DNA of 64,000 nucleotides from Pseudozobellia thermophila (GTDB lineage: Bacteria; Bacteroidota; Bacteroidia; Flavobacteriales; Flavobacteriaceae), in NCBI RefSeq assembly GCF_900141855.1, contig NZ_FQYU01000002.1, forward strand, positions 62,001-126,000, written 5' to 3'. Shown here piece after piece: positions 17,029-25,702 of this stretch. The notes under the pieces are model-generated. The model searched no databases. It was given only the letters and a program-made list of their open reading frames with translations, and was not told the DNA's origin. Positions within the stretch are counted from its first letter, which is position 1. The number at the start of each line of letters is the position of its first letter. The translations under genes and the position numbers were made by a program.

Positions 17029-17703
17029 TTACTTCCAGGTAACGATATCCTCAAAATTTCTTCTCGATTTCGGAAACTCAGGGTCTGCCTTTCTATGTCC
17101 AAAGGCGACCATATAAGCAAGGCCGTATTTATGGGTGTCGATCCCAAATTTTTCCTGTAACAGGGCCTCCGCTTTTTCTTGGTGGAAACCTTCGATTGGG
17201 CAACTGTCTATTCCCGTCAAGGCGGCGGCCGTCATCATATTGCCCAAGGCGATATAGGTTTGTTTTGAAGCCCAATCGAATAACTTTTTATCACTGTCAA
17301 GATTAAAATCCCGCTCCTGAAATTCCCTATAAAATTTGGAATACGTTTCAATAACTTCTTCGGGCAGTTGTTTTACGTCCTTCATCATGTGCATGATGTA
17401 TTCCGAATCGTGCTTTACCATGGGGGCCTTCATGGCCAAGCCCAAAACAAAGTGGCTGGCCGTATCCAATTTTATGGGGGCTCCCCAAGCCACCGGCTTT
17501 AACGATTCACGTAACGCCTTGTCTTGAACGACAATAAAATGCCAAGGCTCAAAACCAAATGAGCTGGGGGATAAATGAGCGGTTTCCAAGATAAATCTCA
17601 TATCCTCGTCCGAAATGGTTTTGGTAGGATCAAACTCCTTGGTCGCGTGTCTAAACTTGAATGCGTTGATTATAGCTTCCTTTGCAATGTTAGGTGTATC
17701 CAT
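17029..17703 (-). CDS. NAD(P)H-dependent nitroreductase
   Basis: 224 residues from the ATG at 17703 (MDTPNIAKEAI); the upstream extension to 17799 overlaps the promoter. The FMN nitroreductase family signature FKFRHATKEFD is at the N-terminus, the active-site region is SPSSFGFEPWHFIVVQ, and CPIEGFHQEKAEALL lies near the C-terminus. It belongs with the NfsB-type reductases that reduce nitroaromatics and quinones. It heads the four-gene unit of nitroreductase, MDR, bicupin and royal-jelly-like protein, divergent from an AraC gene. Confidence 0.9.
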   Translation of the reverse strand: MDTPNIAKEAIINAFKFRHATKEFDPTKTISDEDMRFILETAHLSPSSFGFEPWHFIVVQDKALRESLKPVAWGAPIKLDTASHFVLGLAMKAPMVKHDSEYIMHMMKDVKQLPEEVIETYSKFYREFQERDFNLDSDKKLFDWASKQTYIALGNMMTAAALTGIDSCPIEGFHQEKAEALLQEKFGIDTHKYGLAYMVAFGHRKADPEFPKSRRNFEDIVTWK

Positions 17704-17740
17704 TTGTATGTTTTTTAGTATGAGATTGATAATTGTGGTG

Positions 17741-17809
17741 CAAATGTAGGCCTGCCACCCAGGATGTTTGTGGTAAAAAAAATGGGTATTTATGTACAAA
17801 TAAAGGTTT
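17741..17809 (-). promoter_or_regulatory. Promoter with family-A AraC-type operator (nitroreductase operon)
   Basis: The minus-strand -7 box TACATTTG lies at 17748-17741. Half-sites at 17772 (GGTAAAAAAAAT) and 17793 (TGTACAAATAAAGGTTT) are 21 bp apart, the first 24 bp from the -7 box, as in the other two family-A promoters. A perfect dyad GTACAAA / TTTGTAC (17794-17800, 17807-17813) overlaps the far half-site. Confidence 0.7.
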
Positions 17810-17846
17810 GTACGCCTTTTTTAAGGGATTATAGGCGATTATGGTG

Positions 17847-17854
17847 TAGATTTG
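17847..17854 (+). promoter_or_regulatory. -7 box for the AraC gene at 17873
   Basis: TAGATTTG matches TAnnTTTG and lies 19 bases before the ATG at 17873. The divergent nitroreductase promoter and its family-A site lie upstream, so one site may control both directions. Confidence 0.5.
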
Positions 17855-17872
17855 GCCCTAAATTTCCCTAAA

Positions 17873-18757
17873 ATGGAGGTAATAGAAGCTTATAAACCTT
17901 TTGAAATACAAGAATTGACGCTGAAGGAGTGGAAGAAACGCCCCGTGAAGAACAATTTTTTTGAACTGGTATGGGTCAGGCAAGGCCAGGGCAAACAGTG
18001 TATTAATTACAACGAGCATTCCTATGCCCAGGGGGATATTTTTTTGCATCCCCCACTAAAATGTCACTCTTTTACGATACAGGAACCGAGCACATTCGTT
18101 TTCTTAAAGTTTTCCGATACTTTTTTTAAACAGGTAGGTAGATCGGCCATAGATAGAAAGGCCTGGTTCAACGAGGCTTCCTATATACTCTCGAACTACA
18201 ATCAGCTGCCCGGTAGTATTATAAAGTCGGAGGTAGATCGCCAGCATATGGAGCGTCTGATAGATATGATACTGCAAGAGTCACGAAACCAGACCGAGTC
18301 TTTCAACGGACTTATTACAAGTCTGCTCACCGGTATTTTGGAGATTTTGATGCGCAATATCAAGAAGACCATTTATTTTGAATCGATAGAAAACCAGACC
18401 GACGACCGTATCGTACGCATTTTGCAATACCTCAATGAAAATATAAGCGACCCCGAAAAACTTAAGATAGAGTCCTTATCGGACCGATTTTCGATGTCGC
18501 CCACCTACGTTAGCGAATATTTTAAGAAACAGGTACACATGTCGCTACGGGAATACATTATAAAGGCCCGCTTAAAATTGGTGGAGATACGCCTGTTGAA
18601 CAGCGATTATTCCCTGGGCGAAATTGCAGACGAGCTGGGCTTTACCGATGTAAGCCATCTAAGTAAAACCTTTAAGCGCTATGTGGGACTTTCCATTCGC
18701 GAATTTAAGAACCAGGGCGAGTATCGTATGCTTACCCGTAATGTGTGTACGGCTTAA
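17873..18757 (+). CDS. AraC family transcriptional regulator
   Basis: 294 residues from the ATG at 17873. A TTG seven codons upstream is possible but overlaps the -7 box. The N-terminal ligand-binding half is followed by two helix-turn-helix motifs, SMSPTYVSEYFKKQVHMSLR and IADELGFTDVSHLSKTFKRY. It is a paralogue of the AraC protein at 13088-13951. It is divergent from the nitroreductase operon and is a good candidate for the family-A regulator. Confidence 0.9.
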   Translation: MEVIEAYKPFEIQELTLKEWKKRPVKNNFFELVWVRQGQGKQCINYNEHSYAQGDIFLHPPLKCHSFTIQEPSTFVFLKFSDTFFKQVGRSAIDRKAWFNEASYILSNYNQLPGSIIKSEVDRQHMERLIDMILQESRNQTESFNGLITSLLTGILEILMRNIKKTIYFESIENQTDDRIVRILQYLNENISDPEKLKIESLSDRFSMSPTYVSEYFKKQVHMSLREYIIKARLKLVEIRLLNSDYSLGEIADELGFTDVSHLSKTFKRYVGLSIREFKNQGEYRMLTRNVCTA

Positions 18758-18906
18758 AAATCAGCTTCCCCGACCCACCCCTTCCAGGAAGGGCGTCGTC
18801 GGTCGATAAAGCAAGCTATGTTTTACGGTGTTCTTTATAACCTAATGTACCACCGTGCCGTTTATGGCAATCGTTTTTAGTGCTACCTAAACAAATGGCA
18901 ACTGAA

Positions 18907-21855
18907 TTACCTTTTAAGCGAAAAATGGCCTGTAATGGTAGTTTTCCCATCCCTTTCCACGAACTTGAACCAATAATCACTGGCAGGTAGCCTACGGCCG
19001 TTCAAGGTGCCGTCCCAAGAACCGCTAAGGGCATCAAAGTGAGACAAAAGCTTACCGTAGCGGTCGTAGATGGAAACGGTCCCCTCCAGGGTAAAGAATT
19101 CTTGGTCTACCTTCCACCTGTCGTTTACACCATCGTTGTTGGGCGTAAAGAACTTGGGAAACAGCACCCGTTTGGGGTCATTGGGGCCTTCACAGGCAAG
19201 CAGGTCGATGTTTACCGTAAAACTGGACTCATCGGAACAGGACCCCGATTCCTTATAAACATAGAGGGTCGTGGTTTCCGTAATGCTGTCCCCCTCGTAC
19301 AAGGCAATGCCCTGTCCGCCGCTTTCCGTATAATAATTGCCATTGACCAATTCGGGTAGTACGTAGGCCTCGCATTCGGTAACGTCGTTCAGTTGGTCGA
19401 CCGATAGGGATGGGACTATATTTACCGTAAAACTGGATTCGTTGGAACAGGACCCCGATTCCTTATAAACATAGAGGGTCGTGGTTTCCGTAATGCTGTC
19501 CCCTTCGTACAAGGCAATGCCCTGTCCGCCGCTTTCCGTATAATAATTGCCATTGACCAATTCGGGTAGTACGTAGGCCTCGCATTCGGTAACGTCGTTC
19601 AGTTGGTCGACGGTGGCCGGGGCATCTATGGTAAGGTTAAAACTAGTTTCATCCCCACAATTTCCTGCCCCGGTGTGGATGTAAATGGTTTGGGAGCTTG
19701 TAATTTCATCTCCCGGCTGCAATTGCGTTCCGCTTGCGTTTGTCCCGGTAAAATAACGGTTGCCCGTATTCAGTGCCGGCAATATGTAGCTACCGCAGGC
19801 GATTACGTCTTCAAGGCTGTCCGCCGTTATGGGCTGTGTGGCTATAAGGTTAAAAACGCTTTCATTGTAGCAACCTCCCGAATCGGACACCCTAACGGTA
19901 ATGGCCTCTTGGTCCTGGACGGTATTGGTGTACGGGTCGGTAAGGGCCAGGGGGGTTCCCGAAACATCGAAATACGAAACGGTAACCCCGGTTTGCGTGC
20001 CTATGGCCTGTGCTTCGATATCGGCAAGGTCTATAGCGAAGGTAGTGTACCCGTCACCGTCAAGGTCGCAGCTATAAATATCGGCCACCACATTGGCCGT
20101 GGGGCCATTGTTGTTAACGGTAATCGTAATGGGGTTGCGCTCAAGGGTAAGACCGGTAACAATGGTACTTGTTATCTCACAGGTATATACCCCGGCATCG
20201 GAAACGGACAAGGGGTCCAAGACAAGATCGGCATCCGTTGCACCGGAAATGGGTGCGCCGTCCTTAAACCATTGGTATACATTGGCCGAACCACTAACGA
20301 CTGTGGACAATGTTAAACTGGACCCGGTACAACGATTAAATGTTTCGGTATCGTTGACCTTGGCTTGGGGACTATAGTGAAAACCAGCAATGCTTTGGTC
20401 GTAATAGTCGAACTCGTCCTCAAAATCCCCAAATTGAAAATTGTTACTGCGAATTTCAAGAAAATCAGTACCCGTAAGTACCCCTGTGAAATTTGGCACC
20501 GAGCCCTCAAATTGGTTGTGGCCAAAATCAAGGGTCTTGATGTTTAACCAATTACTGAAAGATGGGGATAGCTCCCCGCTGAACTGATTTTTCGATATAT
20601 TCAAATATTCCAGGTTGACGAAGCTTGAATAGGTTTCCGGAATTTCCCCACTAAAATTATTGAGGAACAAATAAAGACTCTTAATGTTGGTCCATTGTGA
20701 AAACGACGGGGATAATTCACCGGAAAAAAGATTATCGGACAACCACAAGCTTTCCAAGTTTACAAAAGAAGCATAACTGTCGGGGATATTTCCGGAGAGC
20801 TGATTAGCCGATAAATTGAGCGTTTTTATTTTGGTCCAAGCAGAGAAAGAGGGAAAAAGGGTTCCGGTTAAGGAATTATGCCCTAGGTCAAGATATTCCA
20901 GGGTAACAAGTTTATTGAAACTTTCCGGTATTTGCCCCGACAATTGATTGCTTGATAGGCTTAGGCTAACAATGCTTAGCCATTCCCCATATTCAGGAGG
21001 AATATTGCCAACCAATCCATTATAGGAGAAATCAATGATTTCCGCATTTATCAATGATCTTAGCTCCACTGGCAATGTACCCGTAAGTTGATTGTGCGAT
21101 AAATTTAAAATCCTTAAATCGATCAAGGACTGAAGGGTTATGGGAATTTCCCCACTAAGTTGATTGCTTCCGAGTCCGAGTTCCGTGAGATTGGTCAGGT
21201 TTCCATATTCCGGGTAAACAGTACCCGTAAATTGATTATTGCCCAAACGAAGAACCCTTAAGTTGATCATATCCGTGATTTCAATAGGTATTTCCCCACT
21301 GAGTTTATTGCCCCGAAGGTTAAGGGTTCTTAAGTTCGCTAGCCGGGTAACCGCCAAAGGAATTTCCCCGGTCATTTGGTTGCTCGATATATCTAAATGG
21401 ATAAGTTTTGTCAAATTATCTATATCGCTGGGAATGGTGCCGGTAAAATTGTTGGCTTTTAATTGAAGCCATTGTAATTCCGTAAGTTCTGTCAATCTAT
21501 TGGGAATAGTACCATTCAGATTTTGATTGCTCAAATCAAGAGTTTGCAAAAAGGACAGATCCCCTATTTCTTCGGGAATTACTCCCGTTAAATTATTGTT
21601 GCCATAACCGTTGTCGGTGGGGTTCATATCCATACCAACAACATGCCCCCCTACTATGGTCAATCCATACCAATCATCGGTAACGGGACCGGTAAAATCC
21701 CAATCGTTCGTTGGGTCCCCATCGGTTTCACTATCCCAATTTGGACCGTCGGTAGCGATATAAAAAGCCTGTAGGGCGGCTTTTTCGGCGGGGGTTACTT
21801 GGGCGTCAATAAATTGAAAAAAGAAGAGAATCGGGAGTAAGAGATATAATTTCAT
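18907..21855 (-). CDS. Secreted leucine-rich-repeat protein with T9SS type B sorting domain
   Basis: 982 residues from the ATG at 21855, which gives the signal peptide MKLYLLLPILFFFQFIDAQ (a start 12 bases upstream at 21867 is possible). Residues 20-470 carry plant-type leucine-rich repeats with NQLSGEIP-like units. A PKD/Ig-like segment with Cys pairs follows, then SprB-like strands, then two nearly identical 70-residue repeats. The C-terminal FPKFFTPNNDGVNDRWKVD is the type IX secretion, gliding-motility-associated type B sorting domain. The protein is therefore exported by T9SS and probably attached to the cell surface, perhaps as an adhesin. The ligand is unknown. Confidence 0.9.
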   Translation of the reverse strand: MKLYLLLPILFFFQFIDAQVTPAEKAALQAFYIATDGPNWDSETDGDPTNDWDFTGPVTDDWYGLTIVGGHVVGMDMNPTDNGYGNNNLTGVIPEEIGDLSFLQTLDLSNQNLNGTIPNRLTELTELQWLQLKANNFTGTIPSDIDNLTKLIHLDISSNQMTGEIPLAVTRLANLRTLNLRGNKLSGEIPIEITDMINLRVLRLGNNQFTGTVYPEYGNLTNLTELGLGSNQLSGEIPITLQSLIDLRILNLSHNQLTGTLPVELRSLINAEIIDFSYNGLVGNIPPEYGEWLSIVSLSLSSNQLSGQIPESFNKLVTLEYLDLGHNSLTGTLFPSFSAWTKIKTLNLSANQLSGNIPDSYASFVNLESLWLSDNLFSGELSPSFSQWTNIKSLYLFLNNFSGEIPETYSSFVNLEYLNISKNQFSGELSPSFSNWLNIKTLDFGHNQFEGSVPNFTGVLTGTDFLEIRSNNFQFGDFEDEFDYYDQSIAGFHYSPQAKVNDTETFNRCTGSSLTLSTVVSGSANVYQWFKDGAPISGATDADLVLDPLSVSDAGVYTCEITSTIVTGLTLERNPITITVNNNGPTANVVADIYSCDLDGDGYTTFAIDLADIEAQAIGTQTGVTVSYFDVSGTPLALTDPYTNTVQDQEAITVRVSDSGGCYNESVFNLIATQPITADSLEDVIACGSYILPALNTGNRYFTGTNASGTQLQPGDEITSSQTIYIHTGAGNCGDETSFNLTIDAPATVDQLNDVTECEAYVLPELVNGNYYTESGGQGIALYEGDSITETTTLYVYKESGSCSNESSFTVNIVPSLSVDQLNDVTECEAYVLPELVNGNYYTESGGQGIALYEGDSITETTTLYVYKESGSCSDESSFTVNIDLLACEGPNDPKRVLFPKFFTPNNDGVNDRWKVDQEFFTLEGTVSIYDRYGKLLSHFDALSGSWDGTLNGRRLPASDYWFKFVERDGKTTITGHFSLKR
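19211..19611. repeat. Near-identical 210-bp tandem duplication inside the LRR gene
   Basis: Two copies, 19211-19401 and 19421-19611, are offset by exactly 210 bp (70 codons) and appear almost identical over about 190 bases. They encode two consecutive copies of a domain that begins DQLNDVTECEAYVLPELVN. The low divergence points to recent duplication or gene conversion, and the repeat could contract or expand by slippage. Confidence 0.9.
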
Positions 21856-21982
21856 GCAATGATACATCTAAGCGTTGACCAACAAAATATAACGGTCTCG
21901 GATACCACTAATATACAATTATTGAAAATAAGCACTAAAATTTCATGCCTTGGGGAAGCACTGTTCGATATCGCCCAAGGCC

Positions 21983-22747
21983 TTAGCGCCCGGTCAATTT
22001 ATAGGTTTTTAGGGCTTCGCCCGCACTTCGATATCCTATCTCGAAGATGGTGTCGATACTTCGCATGTCGAAAGTGGCAAAACGGCTCAACTCCTCGGGG
22101 GAAACGACCAAATCACAGTCCTTGAACTTCGCAAGGGAGTCGGAGGCGGACTTTAATTTATAGGCCCGGTCCACCACGTCGTAGGAGTGCTTGAGGTCCT
22201 TGGCACCAATGCTTTTAAGCGGACTCACATAACTACCGATAATTTGGTTACAGGGTATTTTAAGCGGCTCTACGGGGAAGTTGTTGAGAACTCCACCATC
22301 GACGTAAAAATTTCCGTCGATGTCGATGGGCGAAAACACCCCGGGGAAGGTAGCAGAGGCCAATACCGGACGTATCAATTCGCCCTTGTGAAAGATTTTT
22401 AGTTCGCCTTTGATTATATTGGTGGCGGTAACGAACAGGGTTTTGGCCAGGGCTTCAAAGCTGTCGTTGGGAAAGAACTTCTTAAACTCCTCGTAAAACT
22501 TTTCAGTGTCGATAAAGCCCGGTTTTCTACGGGCAAACCGCTTGGTGTGAAATATGGGAATGACCTTAAAAAAGTGCAAGATGTCCGACCACGGAACCCC
22601 ACCTGCGTACAAGGCCCCTACAATGGCACCGGCACTTGTTCCCGAAACATAGGTCGGGTATATATTGTGTTCTTCAAGGGCCTTTATCAGCCCAATATGG
22701 GCAACGCCCCTTATACCGCCTCCTGATAACACTAAGCCTATCTCCAT
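21983..22747 (-). CDS. Patatin-like phospholipase
   Basis: 254 residues of the bacterial patatin/RssA type. The oxyanion-hole GGGIRG is at 9-14, the nucleophile Ser38 is in GTSAG (36-40), and the catalytic Asp150 is in DGG (150-152). It is a cytosolic or membrane-associated serine acyl hydrolase; the lipid substrate is unknown. It is upstream of the LRR gene on the same strand, 128 bases away, with no obvious functional link. Confidence 0.9.
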   Translation of the reverse strand: MEIGLVLSGGGIRGVAHIGLIKALEEHNIYPTYVSGTSAGAIVGALYAGGVPWSDILHFFKVIPIFHTKRFARRKPGFIDTEKFYEEFKKFFPNDSFEALAKTLFVTATNIIKGELKIFHKGELIRPVLASATFPGVFSPIDIDGNFYVDGGVLNNFPVEPLKIPCNQIIGSYVSPLKSIGAKDLKHSYDVVDRAYKLKSASDSLAKFKDCDLVVSPEELSRFATFDMRSIDTIFEIGYRSAGEALKTYKLTGR

Positions 22748-22792
22748 ATTTATTTATTAGATATAATGCACAATAGCGCCCTCTGTTCTGTT

Positions 22793-23410
22793 TTACCTAT
22801 GGGCCACAATATCGAATTTCACCAAGCCCCCATCGATATTTGCCTTTTCAAGATAACCGTTGGAATACGAATAGGTGTTTTCCTTGCCTTTTGAATTGAT
22901 TTTTTTATACCTGTGGCCGCCCAAGGGCACAAGGCTGTTAAATGTCCCGTCCTGTTCCGAATAGCAGCGGGTGGTATTCACGGGCTCTTCAAAATAAAGC
23001 TGTATGGTGGCGTAGTTAATGGGCTCCTCTACCACCCTGTCCTTTTTGTCGTTGATCAAGATTTGATAGCCGTTTCCCTCCCGTTTCGTCGTGGTATTGG
23101 CGTGCGTTTTTTGGTTGACTTCAATGGTCACGTAGGCCTGCTCCAAGACCTTGTCCTCAAAGACCACGTCGTAATTGTAATTGACCTCAATATCTGTGAT
23201 GACCCTTGTTTTTATGGTCGTCGAACTTTGAAAACGCACCTTGCCTTCTTTCTTTTTTCTGATGGCCTCGAGATTTCCGACTACCTTTCCCTTCATTACG
23301 ATATCAAAACGTAAGGAATCCGTCGCGGTAGTTATATCGGGTGGGGTTTCCCCCGTTCCCATCTGGGTGAGAACAAATAGGAAGAAAATAATTTGGTTAA
23401 CGGATACCAT
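22793..23410 (-). CDS. DUF6134 family secreted protein
   Basis: 205 residues with an N-terminal hydrophobic signal (about 1-19) ending near TQMGTG. The remaining beta-rich segment, with FDIVMKGKVVGNLEA, TIKTRVITDIEVNYNYDVVFED and YSYSNGYLEKANIDGGLVKFD, resembles the DUF6134 family. Its biochemical role is unknown. It lies 45 bases before the patatin gene on the same strand. Confidence 0.75.
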   Translation of the reverse strand: MVSVNQIIFFLFVLTQMGTGETPPDITTATDSLRFDIVMKGKVVGNLEAIRKKKEGKVRFQSSTTIKTRVITDIEVNYNYDVVFEDKVLEQAYVTIEVNQKTHANTTTKREGNGYQILINDKKDRVVEEPINYATIQLYFEEPVNTTRCYSEQDGTFNSLVPLGGHRYKKINSKGKENTYSYSNGYLEKANIDGGLVKFDIVAHR

Positions 23411-23436
23411 GGGCGTCGGGGGATGAAGGTTGTAAA

Positions 23437-24297
23437 CTAATTAAGCTCTTTTTGTTTTTTTAGCGCTAAAAAGGCCGTCTGCAATTTTTGGGTCAGAGTG
23501 CCTATGGCTTCATTTTTATAAAAATAGTGATTGTTTATTTGTTGGATGGATGCAATTTGGGTAGCCGTACCGGTTAAGAAGGCCTCGTCCATAGTTGCTA
23601 TGTCCTTTAAGGATATGGCCTCTTCGCGTACCTCAATGTTGAGCTGGCCACAGAGTTCCAACACGATCTGTCGGGTGATGCCGTTCAAGATCAAGGTATT
23701 GGCCGGGTGGGTATAGACCCTACTGTCTTTGACAAAAAACACGTTGCTATGCGAGCCTTCGGTAATCTGTCCGTCGCGCACCAACAAGGTTTCGTAGCAA
23801 TTGTTGGCCATGGCATATTCGTTGGCCATTACATTGCCGAGCAACGAGGTCATCTTTATATCGCAGCGCAACCATCTCAGGTCGTCCGTGGTAACTACCT
23901 TGGCGTGTACCGCATTGATGTCGGGCAGCTTTTTGGAAAGGGCGTACATAAGTACCGTGGGCTCTATACCCTCGGGATAGGCGTGCTTTCGAGGGGCCAC
24001 GCCACGGGTTATCTGAATGTACAGGAGACAGTCATCATGACTTAGGTTCGACGATGCGAGCAATTCGGGAATCTCCCTTTCAAGGGCATCGACATCATAG
24101 GCTATACCGATTTTGTTTAAAGAAGCCTGAAGGCGTTCCATGTGGGCCTTTTTGTAAAAAAAACGCTGGTCGATACGAACCATTACCTCATAGACCCCGT
24201 CGCCAAAAATAAACCCCCGATCAAAAACCGATATCTTGGCCTCATGCGACTTTATGATCTTTCCGTTTAAATATACTACTTCGGGGTAGTCGGCCAT
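23437..24297 (-). CDS. dat: Aminotransferase class IV, D-amino-acid transaminase type
   Basis: 286 residues from the ATG at 24297 (MADYPEVVYLNG); the longer frame to 24405 runs into the TetR operator and is rejected. PLP-dependent fold type IV. The catalytic Lys148 lies in DIKMTSLLGNV, and TRGVAPRKHAYP and ITEGSHSNVFFVKD are the D-amino-acid transaminase signatures. It probably interconverts D-alanine/D-glutamate and 2-oxo acids in the cytosol, although a branched-chain aminotransferase cannot be excluded. It is divergent from the TetR gene. Confidence 0.85.
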   Translation of the reverse strand: MADYPEVVYLNGKIIKSHEAKISVFDRGFIFGDGVYEVMVRIDQRFFYKKAHMERLQASLNKIGIAYDVDALEREIPELLASSNLSHDDCLLYIQITRGVAPRKHAYPEGIEPTVLMYALSKKLPDINAVHAKVVTTDDLRWLRCDIKMTSLLGNVMANEYAMANNCYETLLVRDGQITEGSHSNVFFVKDSRVYTHPANTLILNGITRQIVLELCGQLNIEVREEAISLKDIATMDEAFLTGTATQIASIQQINNHYFYKNEAIGTLTQKLQTAFLALKKQKELN

Positions 24298-24392
24298 TCT
24301 TTCGTTTTTTTCCCTTAAGGACAAAATTAGGCAATTCTGCGATAGAGGGCTATGGAAGCGAATTATTAAACATTCGTTAAAGGCAGATAAAA

Positions 24393-24425
24393 AATGAACG
24401 TTCATTCATTTTCTCTCTATCTTTG
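24393..24425 (+). promoter_or_regulatory. TetR-type operator and promoter of the carbonyl-detoxification operon
   Basis: The 14-bp perfect palindrome AATGAACGTTCATT (24393-24406) lies just upstream of the -7 box TATCTTTG (24418-24425), which is 18 bases before the TetR ATG. A repressor bound to the palindrome would cover the -33 region. It also lies between the two divergent genes, so it may repress both. Confidence 0.75.
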
Positions 24426-24442
24426 TACCAGATTAGAGAACA

Positions 24443-25024
24443 ATGGCACAACTTCAAAAATGTACGGACAAACGGAACGCCTTGGTACAGGCGACCATGG
24501 AACTGGTGAACAACAACGGTTTTCACGCGGCCCCCATGTCTAAAATAGCCAAAATGGCGAATGTTTCCCCAGGTACCATTTACTTGTATTTTGAAAACAA
24601 ACAAGATCTCGTAAACCAGGTGTACCTAGAGGTAAAGTCCGTTTTCACGGCCTATGCCTTTGAGACCTACGACCCAAAAATGCCGGTTGAGCAAGGTTTT
24701 GAGGTCATCTGGAAACGCATTGCCGAGTTTAAGCTCAACAAATGCCAAGAGGCCATGTTTTTGGCCCAATGCGACAATACCCCGATTATCGATGAACCTA
24801 TCAGGCAAGAGGGAATCAAGCATTTACAGCCCTTGCTCGATCTATGGAAACGTGGTAAGGAAGAGGGCAGTATCAAACCCCTATCGGATTATATCTTGTA
24901 TGCCTACACCGTAAATCCCCTATCCTTTTTAATGCTGATGCAGCAAAGGGGTGTATTTAAAATTGGGAAGAAAGAACTAGAGTCGGCCTACCTGGCCGCC
25001 TGGAACAGTATCAAATCAGAATAA
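24443..25024 (+). CDS. TetR/AcrR family transcriptional regulator
   Basis: 193 residues. The N-terminal helix-turn-helix (about 30-55) reads MSKIAKMANVSPGTIYLYFENK, the TetR signature. The remaining 135 residues form a helical ligand-binding domain rich in aromatic and Cys residues (Cys99 and Cys109 region). It is the first gene of an operon with nitroreductase, CurA-like, YqhD-like and DJ-1-like enzymes, and probably represses that operon until it binds an electrophile or aldehyde. Confidence 0.9.
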   Translation: MAQLQKCTDKRNALVQATMELVNNNGFHAAPMSKIAKMANVSPGTIYLYFENKQDLVNQVYLEVKSVFTAYAFETYDPKMPVEQGFEVIWKRIAEFKLNKCQEAMFLAQCDNTPIIDEPIRQEGIKHLQPLLDLWKRGKEEGSIKPLSDYILYAYTVNPLSFLMLMQQRGVFKIGKKELESAYLAAWNSIKSE

Positions 25025-25059
25025 CACAAACAACATAACAAATAATAAATTACAACAGA

Positions 25060-25692
25060 ATGGAATTACTTGATAAACTAAAATGGAGGTATGCCGCCAA
25101 GGCGATGAACGGGGAAAAAGTGCCCCAAGAGAAAGTGGACCGTATTTTGGAAGCGGCACGCCTTGCCCCTACCTCAAGTGGCCTGCAACCTTTTGAGATC
25201 ATTGTGGTTACCAATCCGGAAATAAAGGAAAAAATAAAGGCCGTGGCCTGGAACCAGTCCGTGGTCACCGATTGTTCGCACCTCTTGGTATTTGCCGCCT
25301 GGGACAACTATACCGAGGAGCGCATCAATAAAATGTTCGACCTTACCAACGAGATCCGAGGGTTTAAGAACGAGGGCTGGGAAAACTACAGACAGCAATT
25401 GTTGGGCATATACCCACAACGCGATCCGGAGGTAAACTTTCAACATGCGGCCCGACAGGCCTACATCGCCTTTACCGAAGCCCTGACCGCCGCTGCCTTT
25501 GAGAAAGTAGACGCCACCCCTATGGAAGGTTTCGACCCCGATGCGGTCGACGAAATCCTAGGTTTGAGGGAAAAAGGGCTGCGTAGCTGTGTTCTGTTGC
25601 CCATCGGTTATAGAAATACGGAAGAGGATTGGTTGGTGAACTTGGTAAAAGTAAGAAGGAGCAAGGAAGACCTTGTTACCGTAATCGATTAA
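25060..25692 (+). CDS. NAD(P)H-dependent nitroreductase (NfsB-like)
   Basis: 210 residues of the FMN nitroreductase family, beginning LKWRYAAKAMNGEKV with the RLAPTSSGLQPFEIIVV active-site segment. A second signature is ATPMEGFDPDAVDEILGL. It reduces nitro groups, quinones or enals using NAD(P)H in the cytosol. It lies 35 bases downstream of the TetR gene and 10 bases upstream of the CurA-like gene. It is distinct from the nitroreductase at 17029. Confidence 0.9.
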   Translation: MELLDKLKWRYAAKAMNGEKVPQEKVDRILEAARLAPTSSGLQPFEIIVVTNPEIKEKIKAVAWNQSVVTDCSHLLVFAAWDNYTEERINKMFDLTNEIRGFKNEGWENYRQQLLGIYPQRDPEVNFQHAARQAYIAFTEALTAAAFEKVDATPMEGFDPDAVDEILGLREKGLRSCVLLPIGYRNTEEDWLVNLVKVRRSKEDLVTVID

Positions 25693-25702
25693 GAAGATAA
25701 AG

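Noticed and set aside
18778-18793. CCCTTCC-A-GGAAGGG palindrome between converging AraC and LRR genes
   Set aside because: A one-base spacer cannot form a normal hairpin loop and there is no T-run; listed only as a curiosity.
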